Origin: Aquabacter sp. L1I39
GTDB taxonomy: Bacteria > Pseudomonadota > Alphaproteobacteria > Rhizobiales > Xanthobacteraceae
NCBI RefSeq assembly: GCF_017742835.1
Contig: NZ_CP072392.1
Coordinates: 5,270,180 to 5,334,179, forward strand
Direction: 5' to 3'
Length of the DNA stretch: 64,000 nucleotides
Part shown: positions 18,795 to 28,333 of the stretch, one piece after another
Position numbering within the stretch: position 1 is the first letter of the stretch
Layout of the letters: each line of letters opens with the position of its first letter
Notes under the pieces: model-generated
The model's input: only the letters and a program-made list of their open reading frames with translations
What the model was told of the DNA's origin: nothing
The model's database searches: none
Translations under genes and position numbers: made by a program

Positions 18795-18798
18795 CCGG

Positions 18799-19263
18799 TC
18801 AGGGCGCGCGGAAGCGGGCGCGGATGCGCTTGTCCAGCTCGTCGCGCACGGCCCGATAGGCCTCCAGGCGCTGTTCGCGATTGCCGGTTTCCAGCGTCGG
18901 GTCGGAGGTGGGCCAATATTCCACGTCCAGCGCGTTGGTGCGGGTCAGTTCCAGCGCCTTGTGATGGGCGTCGGGGGAGAGCGAGATGGCCAGGTCGAAG
19001 CCCAGCCCCTCATATTCTTCCAGCTCGTCCACGCTCTTGGGGCGATGGCGCTGCACGTCGAGGCCCAGCTCGTCCATGACGGCGGTCACGAAGGGGTCCG
19101 CCTCGCCGGCGATCACGCCCGCCGAGCCCACATAAATCGATTTGCCATAAAGGTGCTTCGCCAGCGCCGCCGCCATGACGGAGCGCACCACGTTCTGTCC
19201 GCAGATGAACAGAACCGATTGCGGCCGCGCTGAGCGCGGGGATACCGCAGAAGGCTCGGCCAC
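18799..19263 (-). CDS. Low-molecular-weight phosphotyrosine phosphatase / ArsC-like protein
   Basis: 154 residues. P-loop CGQNVVRSVMA (C21, R27) fits CX5R(S/T), and the general-acid aspartate appears in PTSDPTLE. The loop departs from the canonical C-x-G-N-x-C-R-S-P: the second cysteine is valine and the proline after serine is valine. This sub-type occurs in the murA-hisD cluster of Rhizobiales; its substrate is unknown and arsenate reduction is not established. GTG at 19263 has GGAGG eight bases upstream; a TTG at 19269 overlapping the previous stop is the alternative. Confidence 0.8.
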   Translation of the reverse strand: MAEPSAVSPRSARPQSVLFICGQNVVRSVMAAALAKHLYGKSIYVGSAGVIAGEADPFVTAVMDELGLDVQRHRPKSVDELEEYEGLGFDLAISLSPDAHHKALELTRTNALDVEYWPTSDPTLETGNREQRLEAYRAVRDELDKRIRARFRAP

Positions 19264-19265
19264 GC

Positions 19266-19751
19266 TCAACCCCTCCAGTGGAGCGCGCAGATCAGGGTGA
19301 AGAGGCGGCGGGCGGTGTCGAAATCCACTTCGATCTTGTCCTTGAGCCGCTCCTGCAGCAGTTCCGACCCCTCATTGTGCAGGCCGCGCCGGCCCATATC
19401 GATCGCCTCGATCTGGGTGGGCGAAGCGGTGCGGATGGCGGCGTAATAGCTCTCGCAGATGAGGAAATAGTCCTTCACCACCTTGCGGAACGGGGTGAGC
19501 GAGAGGTGGTGCTGCACCACCCGCTCGCCGCCCTCGCGCTGGATGTCCAGCACCAGGCGATTGTCCACCAGCCCGATATGGAGCACGTAAGGTCCCTGCC
19601 CCGGATCGTTGTGAGGCGTGAAGCGATTGTCCTCCAACAGGTCATAGATGGCGGTCGCCCGCTCATGCTCCACATCCGCGCCGCCCCGCCCGATGGAGGC
19701 TTCGTCGAGATGGACCGCGCAGAGGCGGTTCACCGGCCTGTCCTTGCTCAT
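19266..19751 (-). CDS. UPF0262 family protein
   Basis: 161 residues. Typical UPF0262 features: N-terminal [44 protein letters not shown] and the C-terminal [14 protein letters not shown]. Soluble, cytoplasmic, function unknown, restricted mainly to alphaproteobacteria. ATG at 19751 overlaps the hisD stop (ATGA), so translation is coupled. Always found beside hisD in this cluster type. Confidence 0.93.
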   Translation of the reverse strand: MSKDRPVNRLCAVHLDEASIGRGGADVEHERATAIYDLLEDNRFTPHNDPGQGPYVLHIGLVDNRLVLDIQREGGERVVQHHLSLTPFRKVVKDYFLICESYYAAIRTASPTQIEAIDMGRRGLHNEGSELLQERLKDKIEVDFDTARRLFTLICALHWRG

Positions 19752-21064
19752 TGGGTCGATCCCCCCGGCGCCCCGGCATTGGAACGGATGAGGATGGAGC
19801 GGCCATGGGCATCGAGCCGCTCCACCTGCGCAAGGCGCACCGCCGCCGGGCCGATCACCTGAAGCGCCTCGGCGGTGCATTTCAGGATCGAGGTGCGCTT
19901 CATGAAATCCAGCACGCCGAGGCCCGAGGAGAATCGGGCAGAGCGCGCCGTGGGCAGCACATGGTTGGTGCCGCCCACATAGTCGCCGATGGCTTCGGGT
20001 GTATGGGCACCGATGAAGATCGCGCCCGCATGGCGGATGGCGGAGGCGAGGCGCTCGGCCTCCTCACACTGGATCTCAAGATGCTCGGGCGCCACCCGGT
20101 CCACCAGGGGAATGGCCGCGTCGAGGTCGGGCACCAGGATGATGGCGCCATGGTCGCGCCAGGAGGCGCCGGCGATCTCGGCGCGCGGCAAGGTCTTCAG
20201 CATGCCTTCCACCGCCGCCTCCACCCGGTCCGCAAGCGCGGCGCTGGGGGTGACGAGGATGGCCTGGGCGGCCGTGTCATGCTCGGCCTGTGCGAGGAGG
20301 TCGGCGGCGATCCAGTCCGCATTGGCGGTGTCGTCGGCGAGGATGAGCACCTCGGACGGGCCGGCCACCATGTCGATGCCCACCTTGCCGAACACCTGCC
20401 GCTTGGCGGCGGCCACATAGGCGTTGCCCGGGCCGACGATCTTGTCCACCGGGGCGATGGTCTGCGTCCCATAAGCCAGCGCGGCCACCGCCTGCGCCCC
20501 GCCCACGCGATAGACCTCGTCCACCCCCGCAAGGCGCGCGGCGGCCAGCACCAAAGGCGCGATCTGCCCGTCGGGGGCCGGCACCACCATGACCACGCGC
20601 GGCACGCCCGCCACCTTGGCCGGCACTGCATTCATGAGGACCGAGGAGGGATAGGCTGCCGTGCCGCCGGGCACATAGAGGCCGACCGCGTCCACCGGCG
20701 TCCAGCGCTGGCCCAGTTCCACCCCCACCGCGTCCGTGTAGCGCTCGTCCTGCGGCTTCTGGCGGGCATGGTGCGCCTCGATGCGCGCCTTGGCGAAGGT
20801 GAGGGCCTCCAGCGTCTCGGCCGGCACCTGGCCGATGGCGGCGTCGAGTTCCGCGTCGGTGACCTTGATGCCCAGGGCCTCCAGGTCCACCCGGTCGAAG
20901 CGGCGGGACAGGTCGATGAGGGCCGCATCGCCCCGGGCGCGCACATCGGCGATGATGTCCGCCACGGCGGCGTTCACGTCCACGGACACTTCCCGCTTGC
21001 CGGCCAGGAAGGCGGCGAAGGCGGCGGGGAAATCGGGGCTCTGGGCGTCGATACGGATGGGCAT
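19748..21064 (-). CDS. hisD: Histidinol dehydrogenase
   Basis: 438 residues, standard length. Segments supporting the call: [20 protein letters not shown] (substrate/NAD region), [41 protein letters not shown], the zinc and catalytic region ending EHLEIQ, and GGTNHVLPT. It catalyses the last two steps of histidine synthesis, L-histidinol to L-histidinal to L-histidine, with two NAD+ and one zinc per subunit. Overlaps UPF0262 by four bases; a 200-bp gap holding a CTAGAGCAT intergenic motif separates it from DUF2948. Confidence 0.96.
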   Translation of the reverse strand: MPIRIDAQSPDFPAAFAAFLAGKREVSVDVNAAVADIIADVRARGDAALIDLSRRFDRVDLEALGIKVTDAELDAAIGQVPAETLEALTFAKARIEAHHARQKPQDERYTDAVGVELGQRWTPVDAVGLYVPGGTAAYPSSVLMNAVPAKVAGVPRVVMVVPAPDGQIAPLVLAAARLAGVDEVYRVGGAQAVAALAYGTQTIAPVDKIVGPGNAYVAAAKRQVFGKVGIDMVAGPSEVLILADDTANADWIAADLLAQAEHDTAAQAILVTPSAALADRVEAAVEGMLKTLPRAEIAGASWRDHGAIILVPDLDAAIPLVDRVAPEHLEIQCEEAERLASAIRHAGAIFIGAHTPEAIGDYVGGTNHVLPTARSARFSSGLGVLDFMKRTSILKCTAEALQVIGPAAVRLAQVERLDAHGRSILIRSNAGAPGGSTQ

Positions 21065-21264
21065 GCCGTTTCCTGGAGTGCGCTCCGCGACAGGAACATC
21101 GCCCCTGCCGGCGGCGGCCGCTCTCTCATTCCTTCAAGACAAACAGGTCTGCTCAAGCCTCTAGAGCATTTTCCCACGGCCTGGGTAGCGGTAGGTCGGC
21201 CCCATCTGGCTTATTTTTGCCTTGCGCGGCGGCGCGCCGCGCCTGCGCAGCCCTAAGACGCGCC

Positions 21265-21756
21265 TCAGAGCGAGGCATCCTTGGCGGGGCCGGCGGCGAG
21301 CGGGGCCTCATGGGCGGGGGCCTTGGAGCAGCCCCAGGCCGGGCCGAGATCGCCAAGCCGCGCCTCGATGCATTCCACGGACAGGCGGATTTCGGTGCCG
21401 CCCGAAAAAGTCAGCGCGATGGTGCCCGACGGCTCATCCTCGGGCAAAAAGGTGATGGCCAGCAGATTGAGCACCGCCTCGCCATTCTTCAGGTCGAGGC
21501 CGCGCACCTTGGCCGCGCTCACCCGCTCGAAATGCAGGCCGGCGCGCCGGCGCACATTCTGGCTGGCGGTTTCCTTGCTGTCCCAGTCGAAGCGGTTGAG
21601 CAGCAAGGCGAAGCGCTGGGAGCTGGGCAGGTAGCCCATGTCCTTCACCTTCACCACCGCGTCCTGCAGGTGCGCGGAAATGACCGCAAGGTCTTCCATG
21701 TCCAGCGCGAGCAGCTTGAGGCCATCCATGATGCGTCCGCCTTGTTCCGGGGCCAT
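21265..21756 (-). CDS. DUF2948 family protein
   Basis: 163 residues at most. The conserved start LKLLALDMEDLAVISAHLQDAV and RFALLLNRFDWD define DUF2948. Function unknown; cytoplasmic. Two starts are possible: 21756 with AGAGGG seven bases upstream (chosen), or 21729, which is closer to the conserved N-terminus but has a poor ribosome site. Lies between murA and hisD as in other Hyphomicrobiales. Confidence 0.88.
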   Translation of the reverse strand: MAPEQGGRIMDGLKLLALDMEDLAVISAHLQDAVVKVKDMGYLPSSQRFALLLNRFDWDSKETASQNVRRRAGLHFERVSAAKVRGLDLKNGEAVLNLLAITFLPEDEPSGTIALTFSGGTEIRLSVECIEARLGDLGPAWGCSKAPAHEAPLAAGPAKDASL

Positions 21757-21963
21757 CGCTTCGCCCTCTTCGACCCGGAGCGGTTCCGGCCAGATTGACC
21801 CAATCCGACCCGGCCCGCCCCTTAAACCATTGACCGAAGGCGGTTTAGGACCCGCGCTGAAGCCCCATCGGCGCTTCCGAGCGGGCCACCGCTCTCATCC
21901 GGGCAGATAGCGTCGCGCCCCCGGTGGCGCAAGGGCAGCGGGCGCGGCGGGCCCTGCGTCAGA

Positions 21964-23253
21964 TCAGGAGCTGATGCGCTCGATCTGCGCGCCGCAGCGG
22001 GAGAGCTTCTCCTCCAGGCGCTCGAAGCCGCGATCCAGGTGATAGACACGCTGCACCATGGTCTCGCCCTCGGCGGCAAGGCCCGCAATCACCAGCGAGA
22101 CCGAGGCCCGCAGATCGGTGGCCATGACCGGGGCGCCCTTCAGGCGCTCCACGCCCTCCACGGTGGCGGTGTCGCCATCAAGCTGGATGCGGGCGCCGAG
22201 CCGCGCCAGCTCCTGCACATGCATGAAGCGATTCTCGAAAATGGTCTCGGTGATGTGCGAGCGGCCCTTGGCGCGGGTCATCAGCGCCATGAACTGGGCT
22301 TGCAGGTCGGTGGGGAAGCCCGGGAAAGGCTGGGTCTCCACATCCACCGGGAAGATGCCGGCGCCATTGCGGCGCACCCGGATCCCCTCATTGGTCACGT
22401 CGATCTCCGCCCCGGCCTGGCGCAGCGTGTCGAGCGCGCTTTCCAGCAGGTCGGCCCGTGCGCCGAGCAAGGTCACGTCGCCCCCGGCCATGGCGGTGGC
22501 CATGGCATAGGTGCCGGTCTCGATCCGGTCCGGCAGCACCGCATGGCGGGCGGCGCGCAGGCGAGTGACACCCTCCACCTGGATGGTCGAGGTGCCCGCC
22601 CCGCTGATTCGCGCGCCCATCTTTTCCAGGCAGGCGGCGAGATCGGCGATTTCCGGCTCGCGGGCGGCATTCTCGATGACGCTCTCGCCCCGGGCGAGGG
22701 CAGCGGACATGAGCGCGGTATGGGTGGCGCCCACCGAGACCTTCGGGAAGACGATGCGCGCGCCGGTCAGCCCCTTGGGGGCGCGGGCGATCACATAGCC
22801 GCTGTCGATGTCGATCTCGGCGCCGAGCGCGCGCAGGGCATCCAGGTGGAAGTCCACCGGCCGGGTGCCGATGGCGCAGCCGCCGGGCAGCGAGACGCGC
22901 GCCTCGCCCATGCGCGCCAGGAGCGGGCCGACCACCCAGAAGCTCGCCCGCATGCGGGAGACGAGGTCATAGGGCGCGGTGGTGTCCACGATGACGCGGG
23001 CATCCAGCTCCAGCGTCTGGCCGGCATGGGGATCGTCTCCCACGCGCTTGCCATTGGTGGTGATGTTCACGCCGTGATTGCCCAGGATGCGCTGGAGCAA
23101 GGCCACGTCCGCCAGGCGCGGGACATTCTCCAGGATCAGTTTTTCCTCGGAGAGCAGGCTCGCAATCATCAGCGGCAGGGCGGCGTTCTTGGCGCCGGAA
23201 ATGGGAATGGAGCCCTTGAGGGGCTGGCCGCCGACAATGCGGATCTTGTCCAT
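21964..23253 (-). CDS. murA: UDP-N-acetylglucosamine 1-carboxyvinyltransferase MurA
   Basis: 429 residues. Starts [24 protein letters not shown], with the catalytic lysine K22; the active-site cysteine is in [13 protein letters not shown] (C126), the PEP-reactive residue and fosfomycin target. C-terminal [15 protein letters not shown] and [11 protein letters not shown] are also standard. It performs the first committed step of peptidoglycan precursor synthesis in the cytoplasm. AAGGAG lies ten bases before the ATG at 23253. Confidence 0.97.
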   Translation of the reverse strand: MDKIRIVGGQPLKGSIPISGAKNAALPLMIASLLSEEKLILENVPRLADVALLQRILGNHGVNITTNGKRVGDDPHAGQTLELDARVIVDTTAPYDLVSRMRASFWVVGPLLARMGEARVSLPGGCAIGTRPVDFHLDALRALGAEIDIDSGYVIARAPKGLTGARIVFPKVSVGATHTALMSAALARGESVIENAAREPEIADLAACLEKMGARISGAGTSTIQVEGVTRLRAARHAVLPDRIETGTYAMATAMAGGDVTLLGARADLLESALDTLRQAGAEIDVTNEGIRVRRNGAGIFPVDVETQPFPGFPTDLQAQFMALMTRAKGRSHITETIFENRFMHVQELARLGARIQLDGDTATVEGVERLKGAPVMATDLRASVSLVIAGLAAEGETMVQRVYHLDRGFERLEEKLSRCGAQIERISS

Positions 23254-23387
23254 GCGCAAAACGCTCCTTGCTTGCCTCCGGCGCATCTCTGCGCGCCCCG
23301 CCCTTTACGGAGGCTAAAGATCGTGTCTAGCCCGCGCGAGCGGCGCGCACAATCACCCCGCGGTCCGGGCTTTCCCGGAGGCAGCGC

Positions 23388-23609
23388 TCAGGCCTCCCCC
23401 TCCGGGGGCGGCACGGTGGTGGAGAGGTCCGCATCTTCTCGCCGGGCAGGCGCCTCGCCAGGAGAGGCCACGGACGCCCCCTGCCCTGCCACCGCCGCCT
23501 CCGGATCGCGCTCCGCGGCCTGCCGCGCGCGCCCTTGCGCCTTGCGCCGCGCGAGGTTGGCGCGCAATGCACTGGCGAGACGGGCATTCTTGTCAGGATC
23601 GCTGGACAT
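23388..23609 (-). CDS. Small conserved-looking hypothetical protein
   Basis: 73 residues. The N-terminal half NARLASALRANLARRKAQGRARQA is a basic helix typical of small hypothetical proteins in this order; the C-terminal half is acidic, Pro/Gly-rich and probably disordered. GAAAAGG precedes the ATG. Upstream of murA with a 134-bp gap. No function suggested. Confidence 0.6.
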   Translation of the reverse strand: MSSDPDKNARLASALRANLARRKAQGRARQAAERDPEAAVAGQGASVASPGEAPARREDADLSTTVPPPEGEA

Positions 23610-23825
23610 GCCTTTTCGTTAATCCTGCCGTCCCAAAGGCGCAAGACGGCAGGGGTTGGGCCAGGGGGCACGGGACGCGCCCGACGCCGGGATCCACACC
23701 ACCTTGGGGATGACGCTGCAGGCCGGGCTTGCAACTGCGGGCGCACCCACGTAAGAGAAGTGCCCTATCGCCCTCGCCCCGCTCCGGCGGCCGATGGCGT
23801 TCGTGGCCGGACTTGGTCGCGGGAT

Positions 23826-23901
23826 GCCGCAATAGCTCAGCTGGTAGAGCACGTCATTCGTAATGATGGGGTCGGGGGTTCGATTCCCTCTTGCGGCACC
23901 A
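23826..23901 (+). tRNA. tRNA-Thr (anticodon CGT)
   Basis: 76 nt with encoded CCA. Acceptor stem GCCGCAA pairs with TTGCGGC; D-arm GCTCAGCTGGTAGAGC; anticodon stem CGTCA/TGATG with loop TTCGTAA giving anticodon CGT (reads ACG); T-arm with GGTTCGATTCC; discriminator A followed by genomic CCA. Confidence 0.95.
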
Positions 23902-23931
23902 CTTCTTCCTTTCACACCCTCTCTCGAAGTT

Positions 23932-24313
23932 TCAAGGCAGAGCCTTTGCAAGGCCTCGCGTTGTGTCATTCGTAGCGTGTGACCCCATGAAGCCCTGGAT
24001 GACGAAGACCTCGCCCGCGCCGGCCGAGGTCCCCGCCCCTGCGGCACCGAGGCCGATCACGCCGCCCACGATGACCGTGCGGCGCGTCAGCCCTCCTTGG
24101 GCATCGCCCGCTTTTCGCTGGTCGCTAAGGACCTTCCCGGCCATGCCGTGGATCTGCGCGACGCGCGCCCAGGCTGCGGCGTGGCCGGGGCTGCGGGCGG
24201 CCCAGGCACGAACCATTTCGAGCGAGACTGGATTGGCGGGATCATTCTGCAGCCAGATAGCCAGGTCGGCGGCTTCCCGAAACAGCAGGCGCTCTTCTGG
24301 AATTTCGCTCCAT
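23932..24313 (-). pseudogene. FecR-like anti-sigma sensor remnant, frameshifted and truncated
   Basis: Read from 24309 to 23932, the frame gives SEIPEERLLFREAADLAIWL, then NDPANPVSLEMVRAWAARSP, AAAWARVAQIHGMAGKVLS, LTRRTVIVGGVIGLGAAG, which is the DUF4880 N-terminal domain and membrane segment of FecR-type regulators. The expected ATG is present at 24311-24313 but is followed by one extra G, so it is out of frame with AGC-GAA-ATT. The protein also stops after about 126 residues instead of about 320, losing the periplasmic domain. No adjacent ECF sigma factor was found. A shorter in-frame start at 24216 would omit half of the domain. Confidence 0.65.
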
Positions 24314-24693
24314 GGACATCCCTCATACAGGCTGGCTGCCAGGGCGGCAGGATCGCAGGCGTCCTATCACTGTACGAATGGCGCGCGCGAATGTTCAGCG
24401 CAGACCGCGCCAGCCGCTCAAAGGCCGCTCAGCCGCTGGTCGATCTGCTCGTAGGCATGGTCAGCGTCAAATCTGCTTTTCCGCCTGGCCATCGGCAATA
24501 TGGATCAGCGTGGCATTTTCCCGTTCCACGATGAGGATCCTCGATGCTAGGGGCCCATGGGGGGCAGCGCGAAGGCGGCGGGCTGGCGGGCAAACGCGGA
24601 TGGAAGGCGGTCGCCCTCTCCCCCCAGCCGTACGGGCCGCTGTTCTGCGACCCGCGAAAGGCGCGGCGCGGTGCGGCGCGGGGAGCGAAGACC
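24314..24693. other. 380-bp region without a clear gene
   Basis: Between the FecR remnant and the Bug gene. It may hold decayed remains of the missing sigma-factor partner; I could not recognise any. GC content is locally uneven. Confidence 0.5.
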
Positions 24694-25674
24694 TCATTCC
24701 TCCTTAATGCCGGCCTCGCGGATGATCCTGGTCCAGCGGCTGGTTTCCTCCTCGATGAAGCGTGCGAACTCGGCCGCCGTACCGCCATGGGCCTCGAGCC
24801 CGCGGGCCACCAGCTTCTGTTGGATCTCGGCATTGCCCACCGCCTGGAGCACCGATGCCTCCATGCTGGCGATGATGGCCGGCGGCGTCGCGGCAGGCGC
24901 CATGAAGCCGTACCAACCGGTAGCCACTACATTGCGCAGCTCCAGCTCACGCAAGGTGGGCGCCTGCGGATAGACGGCGCTGCGCTCGGCCGAAGCACAG
25001 GCAAGGACCCGCAGCGCGCCATTCTCGATATGAGGCAGCGCGGCGCTGATGGCGGTCAGCGTCGCATCAATGCGTCCCGCCAGCAGTTCAGTGTAAGCGG
25101 GCGCATCTCCGCGGAACTGGACATTGAGCCCCTTCACGCCCGCATCCTGGAAGAACAGCTCCGCCGCAAGGTGAGGCTGGGAACCAGCACCGGGGGAGCC
25201 GAAGGTCAGTCCGTGGGGCAACGACTTGCCATAGGCGATGAACTCATCGAGCGTCTTGTAGGGCGCCTTGGCATTCACGATCAGGAAGATGGGCGCAAAC
25301 ACCGCCATCGCCACGGGCTTCAGATCGGCGCGCGGATCATAAGCCAGCTTGCCGGCAAGCGCCTCGGCGGTGGCATAGGGGGCTGCGGCATAGAGGAAGG
25401 TGTAGCCGTCGGGGGTTGCATGGGCGACTTCCGCATTGGCGATCCGCGTGCCGGCACCGGGCTTGTTCTCGACAAAGAACTTGGCCCCCGAGGCTTTCTC
25501 AAACTGGTCGGCCAGAATGCGCAAGGAGATGTCGTTGGCGCCGCCGGGGCCGTAGGGCGAGATGAGACGGATGGGCCGGGTGGGCCACGGGTTCTGCGCC
25601 AGCGCGCGGACGGACGGTGCCGCCACCATCAGGGTGGCAAGGCTCTGGACCAGGACGCGACGTGAAATGACCAT
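24694..25674 (-). CDS. Bug family tripartite tricarboxylate-type substrate-binding protein
   Basis: 326 residues. Tat-like or Sec signal (MVISRRVLVQSLATLMVAAP to AQN), then the TctC/Bug core: RPIRLISPYGPGGANDISLR, ENKPGAGTRIANAEV, TPDGYTFLYA and GFMAPAATPPAII. These periplasmic proteins bind small carboxylates or aromatic acids for tripartite transporters; no TctA/TctB membrane genes are adjacent, as is common for the many orphan Bug proteins. GGGAGGAAAAC precedes the ATG. Probably last gene of the ECH-SDR-MaoC unit, so its ligand may be the acid degraded by those enzymes. Confidence 0.9.
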   Translation of the reverse strand: MVISRRVLVQSLATLMVAAPSVRALAQNPWPTRPIRLISPYGPGGANDISLRILADQFEKASGAKFFVENKPGAGTRIANAEVAHATPDGYTFLYAAAPYATAEALAGKLAYDPRADLKPVAMAVFAPIFLIVNAKAPYKTLDEFIAYGKSLPHGLTFGSPGAGSQPHLAAELFFQDAGVKGLNVQFRGDAPAYTELLAGRIDATLTAISAALPHIENGALRVLACASAERSAVYPQAPTLRELELRNVVATGWYGFMAPAATPPAIIASMEASVLQAVGNAEIQQKLVARGLEAHGGTAAEFARFIEEETSRWTRIIREAGIKEE

Positions 25675-25916
25675 GTTTTCCTCCCGTTGGTTCTCCCCGC
25701 TTGGCGTGTTCCTGGGCGGGCTTCTTCTCATTGGACGGCGGGCACAGATCGGCCATCCGCAGGACGCCTTGCGTCCCACGGCACGAAAGATTGGCCGTTC
25801 CCTGCTCCTGTGGGCACGCCCCCTCTGAGCCGATACGACCGGCACTGACAGGGATCCGGCCCCCAAGAAACCACGGCGGCCCGGGGCGTCGGGCCGGCCC
25901 TGTGCCGCCCGGCTGG

Positions 25917-26402
25917 TCAGTCCGTGCCGACGGCGCTGCGTACGTCCTCGGCGAAGTGGCGGCGAATGAGCCATTCCGCCACGAGGGCCGGTTTCGGCCA
26001 CCCTTCAATCTCCACGGTGACGGCCAGGGTCGCCTGCACCTCCCGCTCTCCCACCGGATTGAATGCCTTCAAAGCGAAGCGCCCGCGAATGCGGCTGCCC
26101 ACGGGCACCGGCGTGATGAAGCGGACCTTGTTGAGTCCGTAATTCACGTTCAACAGCACGCCCTCGGGCGTGGGAACCTGCCGGCCCATGGGCGCCATCA
26201 GCGACAGGATGAGGAAGCCGTGGGCGATGGTCGAGCCGAAGGGCGAGGCACGCGCCCGCTCCGGGTCCACATGGATAAATTGGTGGTCACCCGTGCTGTC
26301 AGCGAACCGGTCGATCCGGTCCTGATCGATGGCGATCCAGTCGGAGACCCCGAGTTCGTGTCCCACCAGCTTGGCATAGTCTGCGCAGGGCAAGGTCGCC
26401 AT
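25917..26402 (-). CDS. MaoC family (R)-hydratase-like protein
   Basis: 161 residues with the hot-dog fold MaoC pattern: catalytic DQDRIDRFADSTGDHQFIHVDPE (Asp/His dyad) and GSTIAHGFLILSLM. Such enzymes hydrate trans-2-enoyl-CoA. A GGGGGAG ribosome site precedes the ATG at 26402, only 10 bp after the SDR gene, so co-transcription is very likely. Substrate unknown. Confidence 0.9.
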   Translation of the reverse strand: MATLPCADYAKLVGHELGVSDWIAIDQDRIDRFADSTGDHQFIHVDPERARASPFGSTIAHGFLILSLMAPMGRQVPTPEGVLLNVNYGLNKVRFITPVPVGSRIRGRFALKAFNPVGEREVQATLAVTVEIEGWPKPALVAEWLIRRHFAEDVRSAVGTD

Positions 26403-26412
26403 GATCTCCCCC

Positions 26413-27267
26413 TCACGCATCAACGAACAGGTCGAGCGCCAGATCGGGGGCCGCGCCCGCGGTGAAGTCCCTCCCGTCGGCCCCGTTGCGGTAGCTGTCG
26501 AAATCCACCCGGCCGTCCTGGCGCAGAATGTCCTCGTCGAGCCAGGTCCCCCCGGTCCATGCGCGGGCCGGGCGCGCCAGTAGGAGGCAGGCAGCGTCCG
26601 CCACGATCTGCGGGGTGCGGGAGCGCTCCATATAGTGGGCACCCACCTCGAACATCACCGCCGAGGTGGCGATGGTGGTGCGCGGCCAGAGCGCGTTCAC
26701 CGCGATGCCCTTGTCCCGGAACTCCTCCGCCATGCCAAGGCACAGGAGCGTCATGGCGTATTTTGTCACCGTGTAAGGGATGTGGGGCTTCAGCCAGTGC
26801 GGCTGCAGGTTGAGGGGCGGCGACATGGAGAGGATGTGCGGGTTGGAGGACGCCTCCAGATAGGGCAGCGCCGCTTTCGCCAGCGCGAGCAGCGCGCGGA
26901 CGTTGACGGCATGAATGAGATCGAACCGCTTCATCTCCAGCGTCGCAGCCGGCTCCAGGCGGATCGCCCCGGCATTGGCCACCACCGCATCGATGCCTCC
27001 GAATGCGTCTGCCGCCACCTTCATGGCCTCGACCACGGCCGCGTCGTCGCGCACGTCCAGCTTCAAGGCGAGCGCGCCGCCGCCCCGCGCGCGGACCTCT
27101 TCGGCCACGGTATGAATCGTGCCGGGGAGCTTGGGATGGGGCGTTTCGGACTTGGCGGCGATGACGAGATTCGCCCCCTGCCCTGCTGCTGTGAGCGCGA
27201 TCTGACGGCCGATGCCGCGGCTCGCGCCGGTGATGAAGATGGTGCGTCCCTTCAAGCTCGTGCTCAT
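26413..27267 (-). CDS. Short-chain dehydrogenase/reductase (HSDL2-like)
   Basis: 284 residues. Rossmann motif TGASRGIG near residue 14, NAGAIRLEP, catalytic YTVTKYAM and the HSDL2-type segment ALWPRTTIATSAV. This branch of SDRs is linked with fatty acid or branched acyl-CoA metabolism; NADP(H) preference is suggested by the basic residues after the glycine motif. GGAGG upstream of the ATG at 27267. Placed between ECH and MaoC genes, so a 3-hydroxyacyl-CoA-type oxidation is plausible, by inference. Confidence 0.9.
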   Translation of the reverse strand: MSTSLKGRTIFITGASRGIGRQIALTAAGQGANLVIAAKSETPHPKLPGTIHTVAEEVRARGGGALALKLDVRDDAAVVEAMKVAADAFGGIDAVVANAGAIRLEPAATLEMKRFDLIHAVNVRALLALAKAALPYLEASSNPHILSMSPPLNLQPHWLKPHIPYTVTKYAMTLLCLGMAEEFRDKGIAVNALWPRTTIATSAVMFEVGAHYMERSRTPQIVADAACLLLARPARAWTGGTWLDEDILRQDGRVDFDSYRNGADGRDFTAGAAPDLALDLFVDA

Positions 27268-27307
27268 CGCCTGCCTCCAGCTCTCTCCGCCCGCCCCGTA
27301 TTCTCCC

Positions 27308-28126
27308 TCACGCCTTCGGTTCAGGGGCGTCCGCAAAGCATGGCGGCCGCTTCTCCAGGAAGGCCGCCAGCCCCTCTGCCGCCTCGGCACCGAAGCGCGC
27401 CGCATTCAGGGCGTCCGCCTCCAGGTCCATCTGGGCGGCCAGGCCGGTATCGGGGGCGATGTGGACCAGACGCTTGATGTTCGCCATCGCCTGGGGCGGG
27501 CCGGCGGCGAGACGCTCGGCCAGGGCCAAAGCCGCCTCAAGCGCCTCCCCCCGGTCCGTCAACTTGTTCACAAGCCCGAACTGCGCCAGCCGCTCGGCAG
27601 AGACCGGCTCGCCCAGGAGGCACATCTGCATGGCCAATTGCCGGGGCAGCGCGGCGCGCAGGAAATGGGTCGCGCCACCGTCGGGGCACAGGCCCACGCG
27701 CACATAAGCGAGCGTGAAGGCGGCCTCGCGCGCTGCGACCACCAGGTCGCAGGCGAGCACGACGGAGACCGCAGCGCCGGCCGCTCCGCCCTCCACCGCC
27801 GCCACCACCGGCTTCGGGCAATGCACGATGGCCTTGACCATGGCATTGAGCTTGTCGGTGTTGCGCGCGGCCTCGGCGGGGGAGCCGGCAGCGCTCGCCT
27901 TCAGCGCGCGCACATTGCCGCCCGAAGAGAAGAAGCCGCCCGCACCGGCGATGATGATGGCGCGCACCCCAGGGTCGCGCCCCGCTTCAACGAGACGCTC
28001 CTGCACCTCCACATAGACCGCCGGCCCAATCGCGTTCCGGTTGTCCGGTCCGCACACGGTGATCAGCAGCACGGTTCCCCGGCGCTCCGTGTCCACCCTG
28101 GTGGGGGATGGGTCTGCTTTGGTCAT
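27308..28126 (-). CDS. Enoyl-CoA hydratase/isomerase family protein
   Basis: 272 residues. Crotonase-fold signatures: GAGGFFSSGGNVRAL (CoA-binding loop) and VEGGAAGAAVSVVLACDLV (oxyanion-hole glycines), then LAYVRVGLCPDGGATHFL. The usual second glutamate is represented by a Pro-Asp (CPDGG) pattern, which fits isomerase-like or other crotonase activities as well as hydratase. ATG at 28126 with GGAGGA seven bases upstream is chosen over a GTG at 28144. First gene of the minus-strand unit. Confidence 0.88.
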   Translation of the reverse strand: MTKADPSPTRVDTERRGTVLLITVCGPDNRNAIGPAVYVEVQERLVEAGRDPGVRAIIIAGAGGFFSSGGNVRALKASAAGSPAEAARNTDKLNAMVKAIVHCPKPVVAAVEGGAAGAAVSVVLACDLVVAAREAAFTLAYVRVGLCPDGGATHFLRAALPRQLAMQMCLLGEPVSAERLAQFGLVNKLTDRGEALEAALALAERLAAGPPQAMANIKRLVHIAPDTGLAAQMDLEADALNAARFGAEAAEGLAAFLEKRPPCFADAPEPKA

Positions 28127-28333
28127 TGGCGTTTCCTCCGACACCCCCTTTGTGAGGACAGGATAATCGGGCGGCGCGCGCTTGGCAGCCCGCCAGACGG
28201 GTGTGAGTTCCTGTCCCCTATTGCGTTTAAAAATATCCCACTCGAACCTTTTCGCAATAAAAATTTGATCTAAAATTCCAAGTGTTCCATTTATTTGAAT
28301 ATCACTTCATAAAATTGTAGTTCGGAGGCGAAC
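28127..28333. promoter_or_regulatory. AT-rich divergent promoter region of the CoA locus
   Basis: 207 bp between the divergent enoyl-CoA hydratase and CaiB genes, AT-rich in its right half. Contains an inverted repeat TATTGCG (28219-28225) / CGCAATA (28253-28259). It is a likely binding region for the IclR regulator encoded two genes away; GGAGGCGAAC gives the CaiB ribosome site. Confidence 0.5.

Noticed and set aside
23826..24313. tRNA-Thr as attachment site of an integrated element next to the FecR remnant
   Set aside because: No integrase, no direct repeat of the tRNA 3' end and no mobile genes are visible within the neighbouring sequence.
24418..24492. A 24-codon minus-strand frame (MARRKSRFDADHAYEQIDQ...) upstream of the FecR remnant
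   Set aside because: Could be the remains of a partner gene, but it is too short and has no recognisable similarity.
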